Assembly (NCBI GenBank): GCA_035629775.1
Contig: DASPHG010000054.1
Location: forward strand, 1-41,829
Direction of reading: 5' to 3'
Source: DASPHG01 sp035629775
GTDB taxonomy: Bacteria > Actinomycetota > Thermoleophilia > Solirubrobacterales > Thermoleophilaceae
DNA length: 41,829 nt
Below the pieces are notes generated by a model. The model was given only the letters and a program-made list of their open reading frames with translations. It ran no database searches and was not told the DNA's origin. Positions 15,975-23,213 of the stretch are shown piece after piece (within the stretch, counting starts at the first letter, position 1; every line of letters begins with the position of its first letter). The position numbers were made by a program, and so were the translations under genes.

Positions 15975-18290
15975 CTACTGCTTGGCCCGCTTGACGGTCT
16001 CGCAGCCCTTGGCCTTGTCGGCCTTGTCGACGACCGCCTTGTCCTTCTTGCCGGGGCCGCAGTTGACGGTCTCCTTCTTCTTGTTCCTCGCCTTGAGCGT
16101 GTCGTTGCCGGGGCCACCCTTGTACTTGTTCTTCCCGCCGCCGCCGGTGAGCTTGTCGTTGCCCTTCCCGCCGTCGAGCGTGTCCTTGCCCGCGTCGCCC
16201 TTGAGCGTGTCGTTGCCGGCGTCGCCCTTGAGCTTGTCGTTGCCCTTCCCGCCCAAGAGCTTGTCCTTGCCGCCCGCGCCGAAGAGCTTGTCGTTGCCGT
16301 CGCCGCCGAGCAGCCGGTCGTTGCCGTCCTTGCCAGCCTGAGAAACCGACGCGCCGCCGGCGTTCGCGCCGCACGCGTCGCCGTAGAGCGTGTCATTGCC
16401 GCCCAGGCCGCTGATCTCATCGTCGCCCCCGAGGCCGCAGATCAGATTCGGGAGCCCATCCCCCGCGAGGACGTCGTCCCCGGCGGTTGCCTCCGGGTTC
16501 ACGGGATCGGCCGGGCAACCCGTCCGGGGGTCCCGTGGCGCCGCCGCGTCGGACTCATTCGGGCACGCGTCCGAGGAGTCGGAAAGGCCATCGCCATCGG
16601 AATCCGTCGGCTCCGCGTCGGCCGGACAGCCAGTCCGCGGATTCCGCGGCGCCGCCGCGTCGGACTCGTCCGGACACGCGTCCGAGGAGTCGGGGAGGCC
16701 GTCACCATCGGAATCCGTCGGCTCCGCGTCGGCCGGACAGCCAGTCCGCGGATTCCGCGGCGCCGCCGCGTCAGATTCGTTCGGACACGCATCGGAGGAG
16801 TCCGGCACGCCGTCGTCATCGGAATCGGGCGGGATCGTGCTGACCGTGAACTCGTGCCTCGCCGGGGTTTGGTCGACGTTGCCGGCCGGATCGGTGGCAC
16901 GCACCTCGAAGGAGCGCGGACCATCAGCGATAGCCCCGGGCGTGTGCGGCGACGAGCACGGCGCGAATGCCGCCGCGTCGACTCTGCACTCGAACGAAGA
17001 CCCCGCCTCGCTGGAGGAGAAATCGAAGGTCGGCGTGTTGTCATCGGTCGTCGCAGGCGGACCCGAGTCGATCGTCGTCTCCGGCGCGGCCGTATCAGCG
17101 TCACCGAGCGTCCAAAGCACGGCGTGCTGCACGCCGTCGCTGTCAAGGGCGTAGCCGACGACCTGCCCGGAGGCGTTCACCGCCACCGCCTCGCTGGCGT
17201 CGCCGCCGAGCGTGCCGAGGTCGACCATCCCGCCCGCCGCCGTCCACGAGAACGCGTGACTGTCGCCGTCGGCGGTGTGGGCAGTGCCGACGACCTGGCC
17301 GGAATCGTTCACCGCCACCGCCTCGCTGTCGTTTCCGCCGAGCGTCCCGAGATCGACCATCCCGCCCGCCGCCGTCCACGAGAACGCGTGACTGTCTTCG
17401 TCGCCAGCGGTGGTGGCGAGGCCGACGACCTGGCCGGAATCGTTCACCGCTCCCGCCCGGCTGATGTCGCCGCCGAGCGTGCCGAGGTCGATCATCCCGC
17501 CCACCACCGTCCACGAGAACGCGTGGGACGGGGCCCCGAAACCATCTTCGGTGCTGGAGCTGCCGACCACCTGACCCGAACTGTTCACCGCCTCCGCGTC
17601 GCTGCGGTCGCCGCCGAGCGTGCCGAGGTCGACCATCCCGCCCGCCGCCGTCCACGTGAACGCGTGGACCGGGGAGTCGGGCCCGAAGGCGGTGCGCGAG
17701 AAGCCGACCACCTGGCCGGAGTCGTTCACCGCGTCCCCTCGGCTGAGGTCGCCGTCGCCGAGCGTGCCGAGGTCGACCATCCCGCCCGCCGCCGTCCACG
17801 AGAACGCGTGCTGCTCGGCGTTGTCGCCCACCTCCTCCGCAGGGCTGGTGGCCACGCCGACGACCTGGCCAGAGTTGTTCACGGCCATCGCTTCGCTCCC
17901 TACGCCACCGAGCGTGCCGAGGTCGACCATCCCTCCCGCCGCCGTCCACGAGAACGCGTGGGACACCTCGTCGCCGGTGCCCTCGTCGGTGTAGGAGAAG
18001 CCGACCACCTGGCCGGAATCGTTCACCGCCCGCGGGTCGCTGCCGTCGCCGCCGAGAGTACCGAGGCCGACCACCCCGCCCTCCGCCGTCCACGAGAACG
18101 CCTGGTACCCGTCGGGGCCGGTGAGGTCAATGCCGACGACCTGGCCGGAATCGTTCACCGCTCTCGCTTCGTTGCAACTGCAGCCGAGCTCGCGAAAATC
18201 GGTCACGGTCACGGTCGCGGCGCTGGCGGGTGGTGTCGCCGCAGCGGATGCCGCGAGGACAGCTACGAGAGGAAGGACTCCGCGACGCAT
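15975..18290 (-). CDS. Secreted HAF-repeat / thrombospondin-3 / RTX calcium-binding protein
   Basis: A 771-residue modular exoprotein. Residues 1-25 are a signal peptide ending in ASA. Eight HAF-type units follow at about 44-392, each with AVNxSGQVVG and SWTAAGGMVDLGTLGG, probably a beta-propeller. An Ig-like domain (about 398-482) precedes three near-identical 37-residue thrombospondin type 3 repeats (489-599, DSDGDGLPDSSDACP). Then come RTX-type repeats (about 615-735, GGxGNDxL) and a Lys-rich tail with two Cys. The acidic repeats should bind calcium outside the cell. ATG at 18290 with AAGGGG upstream is preferred over the GTG at 18347, which lies before the signal peptide. Role unknown, perhaps surface binding. 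Confidence 0.88.
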   Translation of the reverse strand: MRRGVLPLVAVLAASAAATPPASAATVTVTDFRELGCSCNEARAVNDSGQVVGIDLTGPDGYQAFSWTAEGGVVGLGTLGGDGSDPRAVNDSGQVVGFSYTDEGTGDEVSHAFSWTAAGGMVDLGTLGGVGSEAMAVNNSGQVVGVATSPAEEVGDNAEQHAFSWTAAGGMVDLGTLGDGDLSRGDAVNDSGQVVGFSRTAFGPDSPVHAFTWTAAGGMVDLGTLGGDRSDAEAVNSSGQVVGSSSTEDGFGAPSHAFSWTVVGGMIDLGTLGGDISRAGAVNDSGQVVGLATTAGDEDSHAFSWTAAGGMVDLGTLGGNDSEAVAVNDSGQVVGTAHTADGDSHAFSWTAAGGMVDLGTLGGDASEAVAVNASGQVVGYALDSDGVQHAVLWTLGDADTAAPETTIDSGPPATTDDNTPTFDFSSSEAGSSFECRVDAAAFAPCSSPHTPGAIADGPRSFEVRATDPAGNVDQTPARHEFTVSTIPPDSDDDGVPDSSDACPNESDAAAPRNPRTGCPADAEPTDSDGDGLPDSSDACPDESDAAAPRNPRTGCPADAEPTDSDGDGLSDSSDACPNESDAAAPRDPRTGCPADPVNPEATAGDDVLAGDGLPNLICGLGGDDEISGLGGNDTLYGDACGANAGGASVSQAGKDGNDRLLGGDGNDKLFGAGGKDKLLGGKGNDKLKGDAGNDTLKGDAGKDTLDGGKGNDKLTGGGGKNKYKGGPGNDTLKARNKKKETVNCGPGKKDKAVVDKADKAKGCETVKRAKQ
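16494..16826 (-). repeat. Three tandem 111-bp thrombospondin-3 units
   Basis: The units run 16826-16716, 16715-16605 and 16604-16494 on the minus strand. Each encodes 37 residues starting DSDxDG and ending in a Cys-Pro-Ala-Asp segment. They are nearly identical at the DNA level as well as the protein level, including synonymous positions, so they probably arose by recent tandem duplication or are kept alike by recombination. Confidence 0.85.
17115..18161 (-). repeat. Eight degenerate HAF repeats
   Basis: Eight copies of a unit of about 40-55 codons recur, each with AVNDSGQVVG or a close variant. The inter-unit segments differ in length, so these are older and more diverged than the thrombospondin units in the same gene. 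Confidence 0.8.
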
Positions 18291-18427
18291 TCTCGACCCC
18301 TTCGATCGTGGGTTCACGTGCCCGGTCTGATCGAGCGCGACCGACATCAGCGGGTGCAGTGGTTTGGCACTTAAGCACCACCGTACACCCGCACCGCCGG
18401 CACGGCCATACGCTTACCACTCGTCGA

Positions 18428-18823
18428 CTAAGACCAGAACTCGTCCCACGCGTAGAGGTCGTGAAAGTGCTCCCGACCGTCGATGACCCGGCCGTCCTTC
18501 AGCTGGAAGACGATCGAGTTGCCGACATCCAGGTGCTTGCCGTTGCGATCCCCGGTGCTGCGCTGGATACCGACCACGCGGTCGTCATCGTCCCCGATAA
18601 GCCGCTCCAGTTCGGCCCGGAATGTCCCGCCCGTCTCCTCGGCGAGGTGGCCGAAGTACGTCAGGGTCGCCTCGCGGCCCTGGTAGTCGTCGGCGTAAGA
18701 GCTCCGCCCGGGCAAGTGCCACGCGATGCTCTCGTCAAATATCTCGCCGACCGTGTCGATGTCGCCTGTGTTGAAGGCGTCGTAGGCACGTTGCATGATC
18801 GCAACGTTTTCTTCTGCAGTCAT
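18428..18823 (-). CDS. SnoaL-like / NTF2-fold protein
   Basis: A 131-residue protein of the stand-alone SnoaL-like family. It shows MQRAYDAFNTGDIDTVGEIF at the N-terminus, then DESIAWHLPGRSSYADDYQG, and DVGNSIVFQLKDGRVIDGREHFHDLYAWDEFW at the end. The ATG at 18823 is preceded by AGGAAGAGG, a good ribosome binding site; the longer open frame upstream is not used. Family members range from polyketide cyclases to proteins of unknown role, and nothing nearby narrows it. Confidence 0.88.
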   Translation of the reverse strand: MTAEENVAIMQRAYDAFNTGDIDTVGEIFDESIAWHLPGRSSYADDYQGREATLTYFGHLAEETGGTFRAELERLIGDDDDRVVGIQRSTGDRNGKHLDVGNSIVFQLKDGRVIDGREHFHDLYAWDEFWS

Positions 18824-18914
18824 AGCTGCCTCTTCCTGATCGAGTCCGTGATCGACTCTATGCCAGCTGGCGCGCCGACACAAGGAAGCGCTGAAGGCCC
18901 GCTTCTGCCACGGG

Positions 18915-19469
18915 ATGATTGGTGGCATGCGCCTCGGCATCGCCGACCATTTCGGCTGGGCCGTTGCCGTCACGGTGACGGCCGACCACCAGGTCGCGGA
19001 CCGTCGGCAAATCGAGCTGATCGAGCCCGGCCTGACACCGGCTCCGGTTCACTACGAGAGCCACCGTCTCGATGTCGCCGCCACCGCTGCGCTCGTCGCA
19101 AAGGTGCGCGCGTCAATCGTTCGAGCAACGTCAGGAGCGCTCGACGACATCGCACGCGCGCTGTCGGAGCCGATCGTCTCGATCTCCCTCCGAGCCTGGC
19201 CGATGGACTTCCCTGAAGACATCGCCGTCCAACGTCGCGCCCCATATGAGGCCCGCGCCGACGCCATCATGTATCGCCAGGTGCTTTCCGAGCTCGCGCA
19301 TGCACGCCACTGGGAAGTCCACCTGTACGACGCGAAGGCCGTCGAAGGTCAGGCGGTCAGAGTCCTGGCTGAGCGGGCCGACGAGATCCTCCAGGGTCCC
19401 CGGGCAACGCTGGGGCCGCCCTGGACGAAGGACCATCGGATCGCGCTCGCCGCGACGATTATTAGCTGA
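18915..19469 (+). CDS. Conserved actinobacterial hypothetical protein
   Basis: A 184-residue protein that looks like an unnamed family seen in other Actinobacteria. Conserved-looking blocks are MRLGIADHFGWAVAVTVT, RRQIELIEPGLTPAPVHYE, PIVSISLRAWPMDFPEDIAV and the C-terminal PRATLGPPWTKDHRIALAAT. There is no signal peptide or membrane segment. The true start may be the second ATG at 18927 (MRLG). It is divergent from the SnoaL-like gene. The region is flanked by decaying genes, but this frame is intact with normal GC-rich codon use. Function unknown. Confidence 0.75.
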   Translation: MIGGMRLGIADHFGWAVAVTVTADHQVADRRQIELIEPGLTPAPVHYESHRLDVAATAALVAKVRASIVRATSGALDDIARALSEPIVSISLRAWPMDFPEDIAVQRRAPYEARADAIMYRQVLSELAHARHWEVHLYDAKAVEGQAVRVLAERADEILQGPRATLGPPWTKDHRIALAATIIS

Positions 19470-19540
19470 GTTAACAGCTAGACAGCGCGGAAGTAATCGA
19501 GGCCGTGCGGCACCCGCCCGGTATTTGCATCGTTCGGCTG

Positions 19541-19825
19541 TCAGCTCGTGGCCAGTCCGCTGTTGTCACGGACCATGTACGCCATGAGCAGAGACAGCGG
19601 GAAGAAGAACAGGCTCAGCGCTTTCAGGGCCTCGTCGCGGTCGAGGTAGGTTCGGACGTAGGTCGCCTTGCCGCGATTCCACCGCGTCACGGTCCAGATC
19701 GGCGACTCGATCGTGGCACGACTCTCGTTGCCCAGCGCGCGCAATCGGCCCGTGGCGACGACGTGGTCGCCAGCGTCTCGCACCGCTGAGTACTCGCTGT
19801 ACGTCTCCGCAAATGCGTTGAACAA
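19541..19825 (-). pseudogene. Truncated SnoaL-like remnant
   Basis: The frame encodes the C-terminal two-thirds of a SnoaL/NTF2-like domain (FAETYSEYSAVRDAGDHVV, then ATIESPIWTVTRWNRGKATY and VRTYLDRDEALKALSL). The first helix and strand that the fold needs are missing, and an in-frame stop lies just upstream. The only possible start is a TTG without a Shine-Dalgarno. A hydrophobic tail follows the domain. It is most likely a gene fragment, although a short product cannot be excluded. Confidence 0.55.
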
Positions 19826-19890
19826 TCGTCGTCGACAGCGCTAATCCGCCGCTTTCACGGTCCCAGGCAGCCGCGGGGCCCTGGACCGGA

Positions 19891-20181
19891 CTAGCTGGAG
19901 ACGAAGGTCTCCGCCGGGTACATCTCCGGCGGATCCGTGATGCCGACCTCTTCGAGGATCGGTCCTAGGTGCTGGCCGAACGCGTCGCACGCTTCTTGGG
20001 ACTCCCAGACGTCGACGACGCGGAATCCACTCGGGCTTTCCCCGGCTGCGTGGGAAAGGATGCCCCCGACGGGCCAGTCCGACAGTGACTCCATCTTCTC
20101 CTTGCCGGCGAGCCGCTGGGCGGTGGCGCGGTAGTTCTCCGCGGTGACCGTCGGACCCTGGTGGATAAGTACGACAGGCAT
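19891..20181 (-). CDS. Antibiotic-biosynthesis-monooxygenase-like (ferredoxin-like fold) small protein
   Basis: A 96-residue protein of the dimeric alpha/beta-barrel type. It has PVVLIHQGPTVTAENYRA, GGILSHAAGESPSGFRVVDV and WESQEACDAFGQHLGPILEE, a pattern seen in stand-alone ABM-like proteins. The ATG at 20181 follows AAGGAG, so this start is good; a longer open frame upstream runs through the tRNA-like repeat and is rejected. No obvious partner gene. Function unknown. Confidence 0.78.
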   Translation of the reverse strand: MPVVLIHQGPTVTAENYRATAQRLAGKEKMESLSDWPVGGILSHAAGESPSGFRVVDVWESQEACDAFGQHLGPILEEVGITDPPEMYPAETFVSS

Positions 20182-20294
20182 TGCGAGCTCCTTGTTCGAG
20201 TTGGCCGACCCTACCTCGGCCGCGGACTCATGGCCAGCGATTAGGTTCGGCACACTCGCGAGAAGCAACAGCGGCATAAGCAAGCAACCGTGAA

Positions 20295-20338
20295 GGTGAG
20301 CGACGGGACTCGAACCCGCGACCGCCTGGACCACAACC
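20295..20338. repeat. Detached copy of tRNA-His 3' region (putative att site)
   Basis: These 44 bases are identical to 21664-21707, which form the T-arm, acceptor 3' strand, variable region and the anticodon loop edge of tRNA-His. The copy lacks the D-arm and 5' half, so it is not a tRNA gene. It lies 1.37 kb beyond the 3' end of the intact gene in the same orientation. This is the expected geometry for the distal attachment site of an element integrated at the tRNA 3' end. Confidence 0.8.
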
Positions 20339-20423
20339 TCCGAATCAGCCGTGGCCGCAACTCGACGCGTCGGCGATCCACGCGCACAGACCGCGTGCGC
20401 AGCAAGCTTGGACGAGCGGAAAT

Positions 20424-20460
20424 GGGGGCTACCCCCCGTCGGTTTTGGGGTTTGCCCCCA
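20424..20460. other. Two tandem GC hairpins in a gene-free stretch
   Basis: GGGGG-CTA-CCCCC at 20424-20436 is followed by TGGGG-TTTGC-CCCCA at 20446-20460. They lie in the 319-base interval 20182-20500, which holds the tRNA-His fragment but no gene I can support. They could be terminators for the flanking genes or part of the recombination scar. Confidence 0.4.
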
Positions 20461-20500
20461 GTTAACTCTTTGGCCGTCCTGGAGCACAGTGATAGGGGTG

Positions 20501-21007
20501 ATGAACCGACTCGTATGTGCCGTCGATGCAACTCCCGAGTCCGCCGGTGTGGTTTGTGCCGCGATCGCGACCGGGCGTGCGCTCGGACTACGGATCGTCC
20601 TCGGCCACGTGACCGATCCGACTGGCGGCGGAGATGACTCCGAGCGGACGCCGGCCGCCGTCGAGCTCGAGCGTGCGTTGGCCGGACTTCCTCTGCCGCC
20701 GGACGCCGTGCGGCGTATCGAGGTGGGCGATCCAGCAGAGCTCGTCATCGCGGCGGCTCGCGATGAGCGGGCCGCCCTCATCATCACGGGGACGGGACCG
20801 CCCGTCCACCACATCGATCGTCAGGACGTCCCAGATTGCCCCGTCGGCCGTGCGCAGGATCCGGCCAGGCTGCCGGTTGACCTTGACCAGGTCACGCGTG
20901 ACGAGAGGTCGCGTAGCGCTACGCGCAGCCCTCGATGTAGCGGACCTCGCGCTTGCGGCCCCCGCGGAAGCTCGTCACGCGCGCGTGCGAGTTGGTCTCG
21001 AAGATGA
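20501..21007 (+). pseudogene. Universal stress protein fragment, 3' truncated
   Basis: ATG at 20501 opens a UspA-like domain: MNRLVCAVDATPESAG, helix AAIATGRALGLRIVLGHV, then GDPAELVIAAARDERAALIITGTG. After this the normal ATP-binding Gly-x2-Gly-x9-Ser/Thr loop and final strand are absent. The frame instead reads through unrelated sequence and ends at 21007 inside the convergent gene. The USP homology stops near 20798. The product would lack the nucleotide-binding end, so it is probably inactive. Confidence 0.6.
20798..20912 (-). pseudogene. Fragment of an ECF41-type sigma factor C-terminal (SnoaL) domain
   Basis: On the minus strand about 35 codons read PLVTRDLVKVNRQPGRIL, then RTADGAIWDVLTIDVVDGR, with the very high third-position GC of real genes here. 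This resembles the vNGqPG...DG-rVxDVxxlDvvDGrI segment of the SnoaL-like tail of ECF41/SigJ-type sigma factors. No sigma domains are present and the final NPDKL-type segment is missing; the fragment abuts the USP fragment antisense. I read it as a relic joined by deletion or recombination. Confidence 0.4.
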
Positions 21008-21590
21008 TCCGGCGGTTCCCGCGACCGACGATCAGGTATCTCCCGACCGTGTATGGGTGAGGGCGCGAGCGCACGTGGCCGTAGCGCCGCCTAACGCGAG
21101 CCTCGGTGTGCCCGAGGCGAATCCGTCGTTTTGTCCGCCAGAACCCGCGCGGGCTCTGCACGCGGTCCGGCGCGCCGCGGAAGTAGATCTGAACGCGAGC
21201 GATGCGCCCGTATGCCGTCATGATGGAAAGTCCGCGCGGCGCCCCGCCCAGTCGCCAGATCCGACACGACGAGCGGTCCCCGTAGGCGAAGACCATGCGC
21301 CGATCCGTGCGACGCTCGACCTCCGCGACGGTCCGTCCCACCCGAATCGGGCCCAGACCCTGGCGGGTGAGCCGCCAGCGGCGCATCTGCCGGCGCGTCA
21401 CCGATGTTCGGGCGTGCGGGCGAGCGTCCTCGCTCGCCGACGCGTGCATCTGGGCCGTCGCCCGCGACCCGTGCTCGCCCTCGATTGCCGCTGCGCCGCC
21501 GAGCGCCAAAACGACCCCGGTCGCTGCGACAGAGATGTGGCGCCTACCCACCTCGCAGACCGTACGCCGGTCGCGACGCAATGGCAACAC
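20919..21590 (-). CDS. Exported hypothetical protein with two internal repeats
   Basis: A 223-residue, Arg-rich protein with a likely signal segment near residues 20-37 (ISVAATGVVLALGGAAA). Two related units follow: GLGPIRVGRTVAEVERR with later strands RGLSIMTAYGRIARVQIYF, and RRIRLGHTEARVRRRYG with later strands RYLIVGRGNRRIIFET. The helix-then-antiparallel-strands order resembles proteins with the BLIP/SmpA-like tandem fold, but I do not recognise the family. It lies inside the tRNA-His-flanked segment and may be cargo of the former element. Its stop overlaps the read-through tail of the USP fragment. Confidence 0.65.
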   Translation of the reverse strand: MLPLRRDRRTVCEVGRRHISVAATGVVLALGGAAAIEGEHGSRATAQMHASASEDARPHARTSVTRRQMRRWRLTRQGLGPIRVGRTVAEVERRTDRRMVFAYGDRSSCRIWRLGGAPRGLSIMTAYGRIARVQIYFRGAPDRVQSPRGFWRTKRRIRLGHTEARVRRRYGHVRSRPHPYTVGRYLIVGRGNRRIIFETNSHARVTSFRGGRKREVRYIEGCA

Positions 21591-21663
21591 CTCGCGCTTG
21601 TCGCATCGACCCGGCTATGACCGGGTCAAGTCAACAATCGAATGAGTGAGGCGCTTCGTGAGG

Positions 21664-21707
21664 GGTGAGCGACGGGACTCGAACCCGCGACCGCCTGGAC
21701 CACAACC
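21664..21707. repeat. tRNA-His 3' region, proximal copy of 44-bp direct repeat
   Basis: Perfect match to 20295-20338. This copy is part of the intact tRNA-His gene and would correspond to the att site that regenerates the tRNA after integration. Confidence 0.8.
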
Positions 21708-21737
21708 AGGAGCTCTACCAACTGAGCTACGCCCACC
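21664..21737 (-). tRNA. tRNA-His (GTG)
   Basis: The minus strand folds as a full cloverleaf: acceptor GTGGGCG with CGCTCAC, D-stem GCTC/GAGC, anticodon stem CCTGG/CCAGG around TTGTGGT, and T-arm GCGGG-TTCGAGT-CCCGT. The anticodon is GTG. The extra 5' G (position -1) paired with a C at position 73 is the tRNA-His identity pair. CCA is not encoded. Confidence 0.95.
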
Positions 21738-21773
21738 AGGCGTGAGCCAATCTAGCAGCGGGTCTGGGCGGCG

Positions 21774-22052
21774 CTAGACCGGCGGAGTGACGAGGGGTAC
21801 CGCTTCCTCGGCGACCGCCTCGACCACCTCGGACGGCTCCGACTCCTCGCGCGCGCACACGATCCGAAAGGCGCCCGTGCCGATCTCCGGGTCGGGCCGG
21901 ATCGGCAGACCGCGGATCGTGTCCCACCCGAGCCGCTCCACCTCGAACGGGTTCATCGCGACGGCGACGGCCGGGAAGGGGCAGTTCGAGTTGTGCTGGT
22001 CGATCGCCTTCGCGATCGCTTCGAGATTCTTGACCTCGGAGTCCCGCGCCAT
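21774..22052 (-). CDS. Small hypothetical protein downstream of the UXS-like gene
   Basis: A 92-residue protein, not recognised as a named family. It begins with a helix (SEVKNLEAIAKAIDQHN), then CPFPAVAVAMNPFEVERLGW, a Gly/Pro segment PIRPDPEIGTGAFRIVCARE, and a Glu/Val-rich tail. ATG at 22052 lies two bases after the SDR stop codon, so it is surely in that transcript. No membrane segment. Codon use is typical of the host. Confidence 0.72.
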   Translation of the reverse strand: MARDSEVKNLEAIAKAIDQHNSNCPFPAVAVAMNPFEVERLGWDTIRGLPIRPDPEIGTGAFRIVCAREESEPSEVVEAVAEEAVPLVTPPV

Positions 22053-22054
22053 CG

Positions 22055-23041
22055 CTACGACGGCTCGGACACCCCGGCCACCGGCTCGGACGGCTGGGCG
22101 CGCCTCTCCCCCGCCACCCAGGTGCGCGCGTGCTCGATCGTGCGCGCAAGGCCGTCGCGCAACTCGATCTCGGGCTCCCACCCGAGCAGCTCGCGCGCGC
22201 GCGTGATGTCGGGTTGGCGCACCTTCGGATCGTCGACGGGCAACGCCTCGAACACGATCTCCGATTCCGTCCCGGTCTGCTCGCGCACGGCCTCCGCCAT
22301 CTCGAGCAGCGTCATCTCGTGCGGATTGCCGATGTTGACCGGGTCGTGGAGATCCGACTCGCACAGCGCGACGAGGCCGCGGATCAGGTCGTCCACGTAA
22401 CAGAAGCTCCGCGTCTGCGACCCGTCGCCGAAGACCGTGATCGGCTTGCCGTTCAGGGCCTGGTTCAGGAACGTCGGGATCGCGCGTCCGTCGTTCGGGC
22501 GCATGCGCGGCCCGTACGTGTTGAAGATGCGCGCGATGCATGTGTCGAGGCCCTGCTGGCGCAGGTAGGCCATGGTCAGCGCCTCGGCGTAGCGCTTCGC
22601 CTCGTCGTAGACGCCGCGGGGGCCGATCGGGTTGACGTTGCCCCAGTAGGACTCGGGCTGGGGATGGATCTCCGGGTCCCCGTAGACCTCCGACGTCGAG
22701 GCGAGCAGGAATCGCGCGCGCTTCACCTTGGCGACGCCGAGCGTGTGATGCGTGCCGTGCGAGCCGACCTTCAGCGTGTGCAGCGGCAGGCGCGCGTAGT
22801 CGATCGGGCTCGCCGGCGAGGCCATGTGGTAGATGAAGTCCACCGGGCCATCGACCTCGTAGTAGTCGGTGATGTCCTTCTGGACCCACTGGAACTCCGG
22901 GCTGCGCAGGTGCTCGATGTTCTTCAGCGATCCGGTCTCGAGGTTGTCGACGCACACGACGCGGTTGCCGCGCTCGAGCAGGTGCTCGCACAGGTGCGAT
23001 CCAAGGAAGCCGGCGCCGCCGGTGACAAGACAGGTAGCCAT
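22055..23041 (-). CDS. UDP-glucuronate decarboxylase-like extended SDR
   Basis: A 328-residue NAD-dependent sugar-nucleotide enzyme. VTGGAGFLGSHLCEHLLERG binds NAD, STSEVYGDP holds the catalytic Ser/Glu, and GPRGVYDEAKRYAEAL contains the YxxxK pair and the residues typical of UXS enzymes, which convert UDP-glucuronate to UDP-xylose. RMRPNDGRAIPTF and GDGSQTRSFCYVDDLI are also characteristic. The length and C-terminus (ARELLGWEPEIELRDGL) are normal. It would feed surface polysaccharide synthesis. It precedes the small hypothetical gene by two bases. Confidence 0.93.
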   Translation of the reverse strand: MATCLVTGGAGFLGSHLCEHLLERGNRVVCVDNLETGSLKNIEHLRSPEFQWVQKDITDYYEVDGPVDFIYHMASPASPIDYARLPLHTLKVGSHGTHHTLGVAKVKRARFLLASTSEVYGDPEIHPQPESYWGNVNPIGPRGVYDEAKRYAEALTMAYLRQQGLDTCIARIFNTYGPRMRPNDGRAIPTFLNQALNGKPITVFGDGSQTRSFCYVDDLIRGLVALCESDLHDPVNIGNPHEMTLLEMAEAVREQTGTESEIVFEALPVDDPKVRQPDITRARELLGWEPEIELRDGLARTIEHARTWVAGERRAQPSEPVAGVSEPS

Positions 23042-23075
23042 GTGCGGAGCGTACAGAGAGGTGCCCCAGTCCTGA

Positions 23076-23149
23076 TGCCCCGGGCAGGACTCGAACCTGC
23101 GACCCGCTGCTTAGAAGGCAGCCGCTCTGTCCAGCTGAGCTACCGGGGC
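23076..23149 (-). tRNA. tRNA-Arg (TCT)
   Basis: On the minus strand: acceptor GCCCCGG/CCGGGGC, D-arm GCTCAGCTGGACAGAGC, anticodon stem GCTGC/GCAGC around CTTCTAA giving anticodon TCT, and T-arm GCAGG-TTCGAGT-CCTGC. The discriminator base is A and CCA is not encoded. Confidence 0.95.
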
Positions 23150-23213
23150 CCGGGTCGAGGTTAGGGCGCGCCCCCGTCGTTTGCTCCGGAACGCGTCGGG
23201 TAGCCCCCACGCC

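Noticed and set aside
16060..16430. CRISPR-like regular repeats
   Set aside because: The periodicity is that of RTX codons within a coding frame; units are short, degenerate and without spacers.
15255..18374. A 1039-codon plus-strand open frame across the secreted repeat protein gene
   Set aside because: It is antisense to the HAF/RTX gene. The opposite strand has a signal peptide, recognisable repeats and a ribosome site; the long open frame comes from the repeats and high GC.
20295..20338. A second tRNA-His gene
   Set aside because: Only the 3' half is present; the D-arm and 5' acceptor strand are missing, so no cloverleaf forms.
18428..21737. A complete prophage or integrative element with integrase
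   Set aside because: No recombinase, replication or structural phage gene is visible; only att-like repeats and remnants can be supported.
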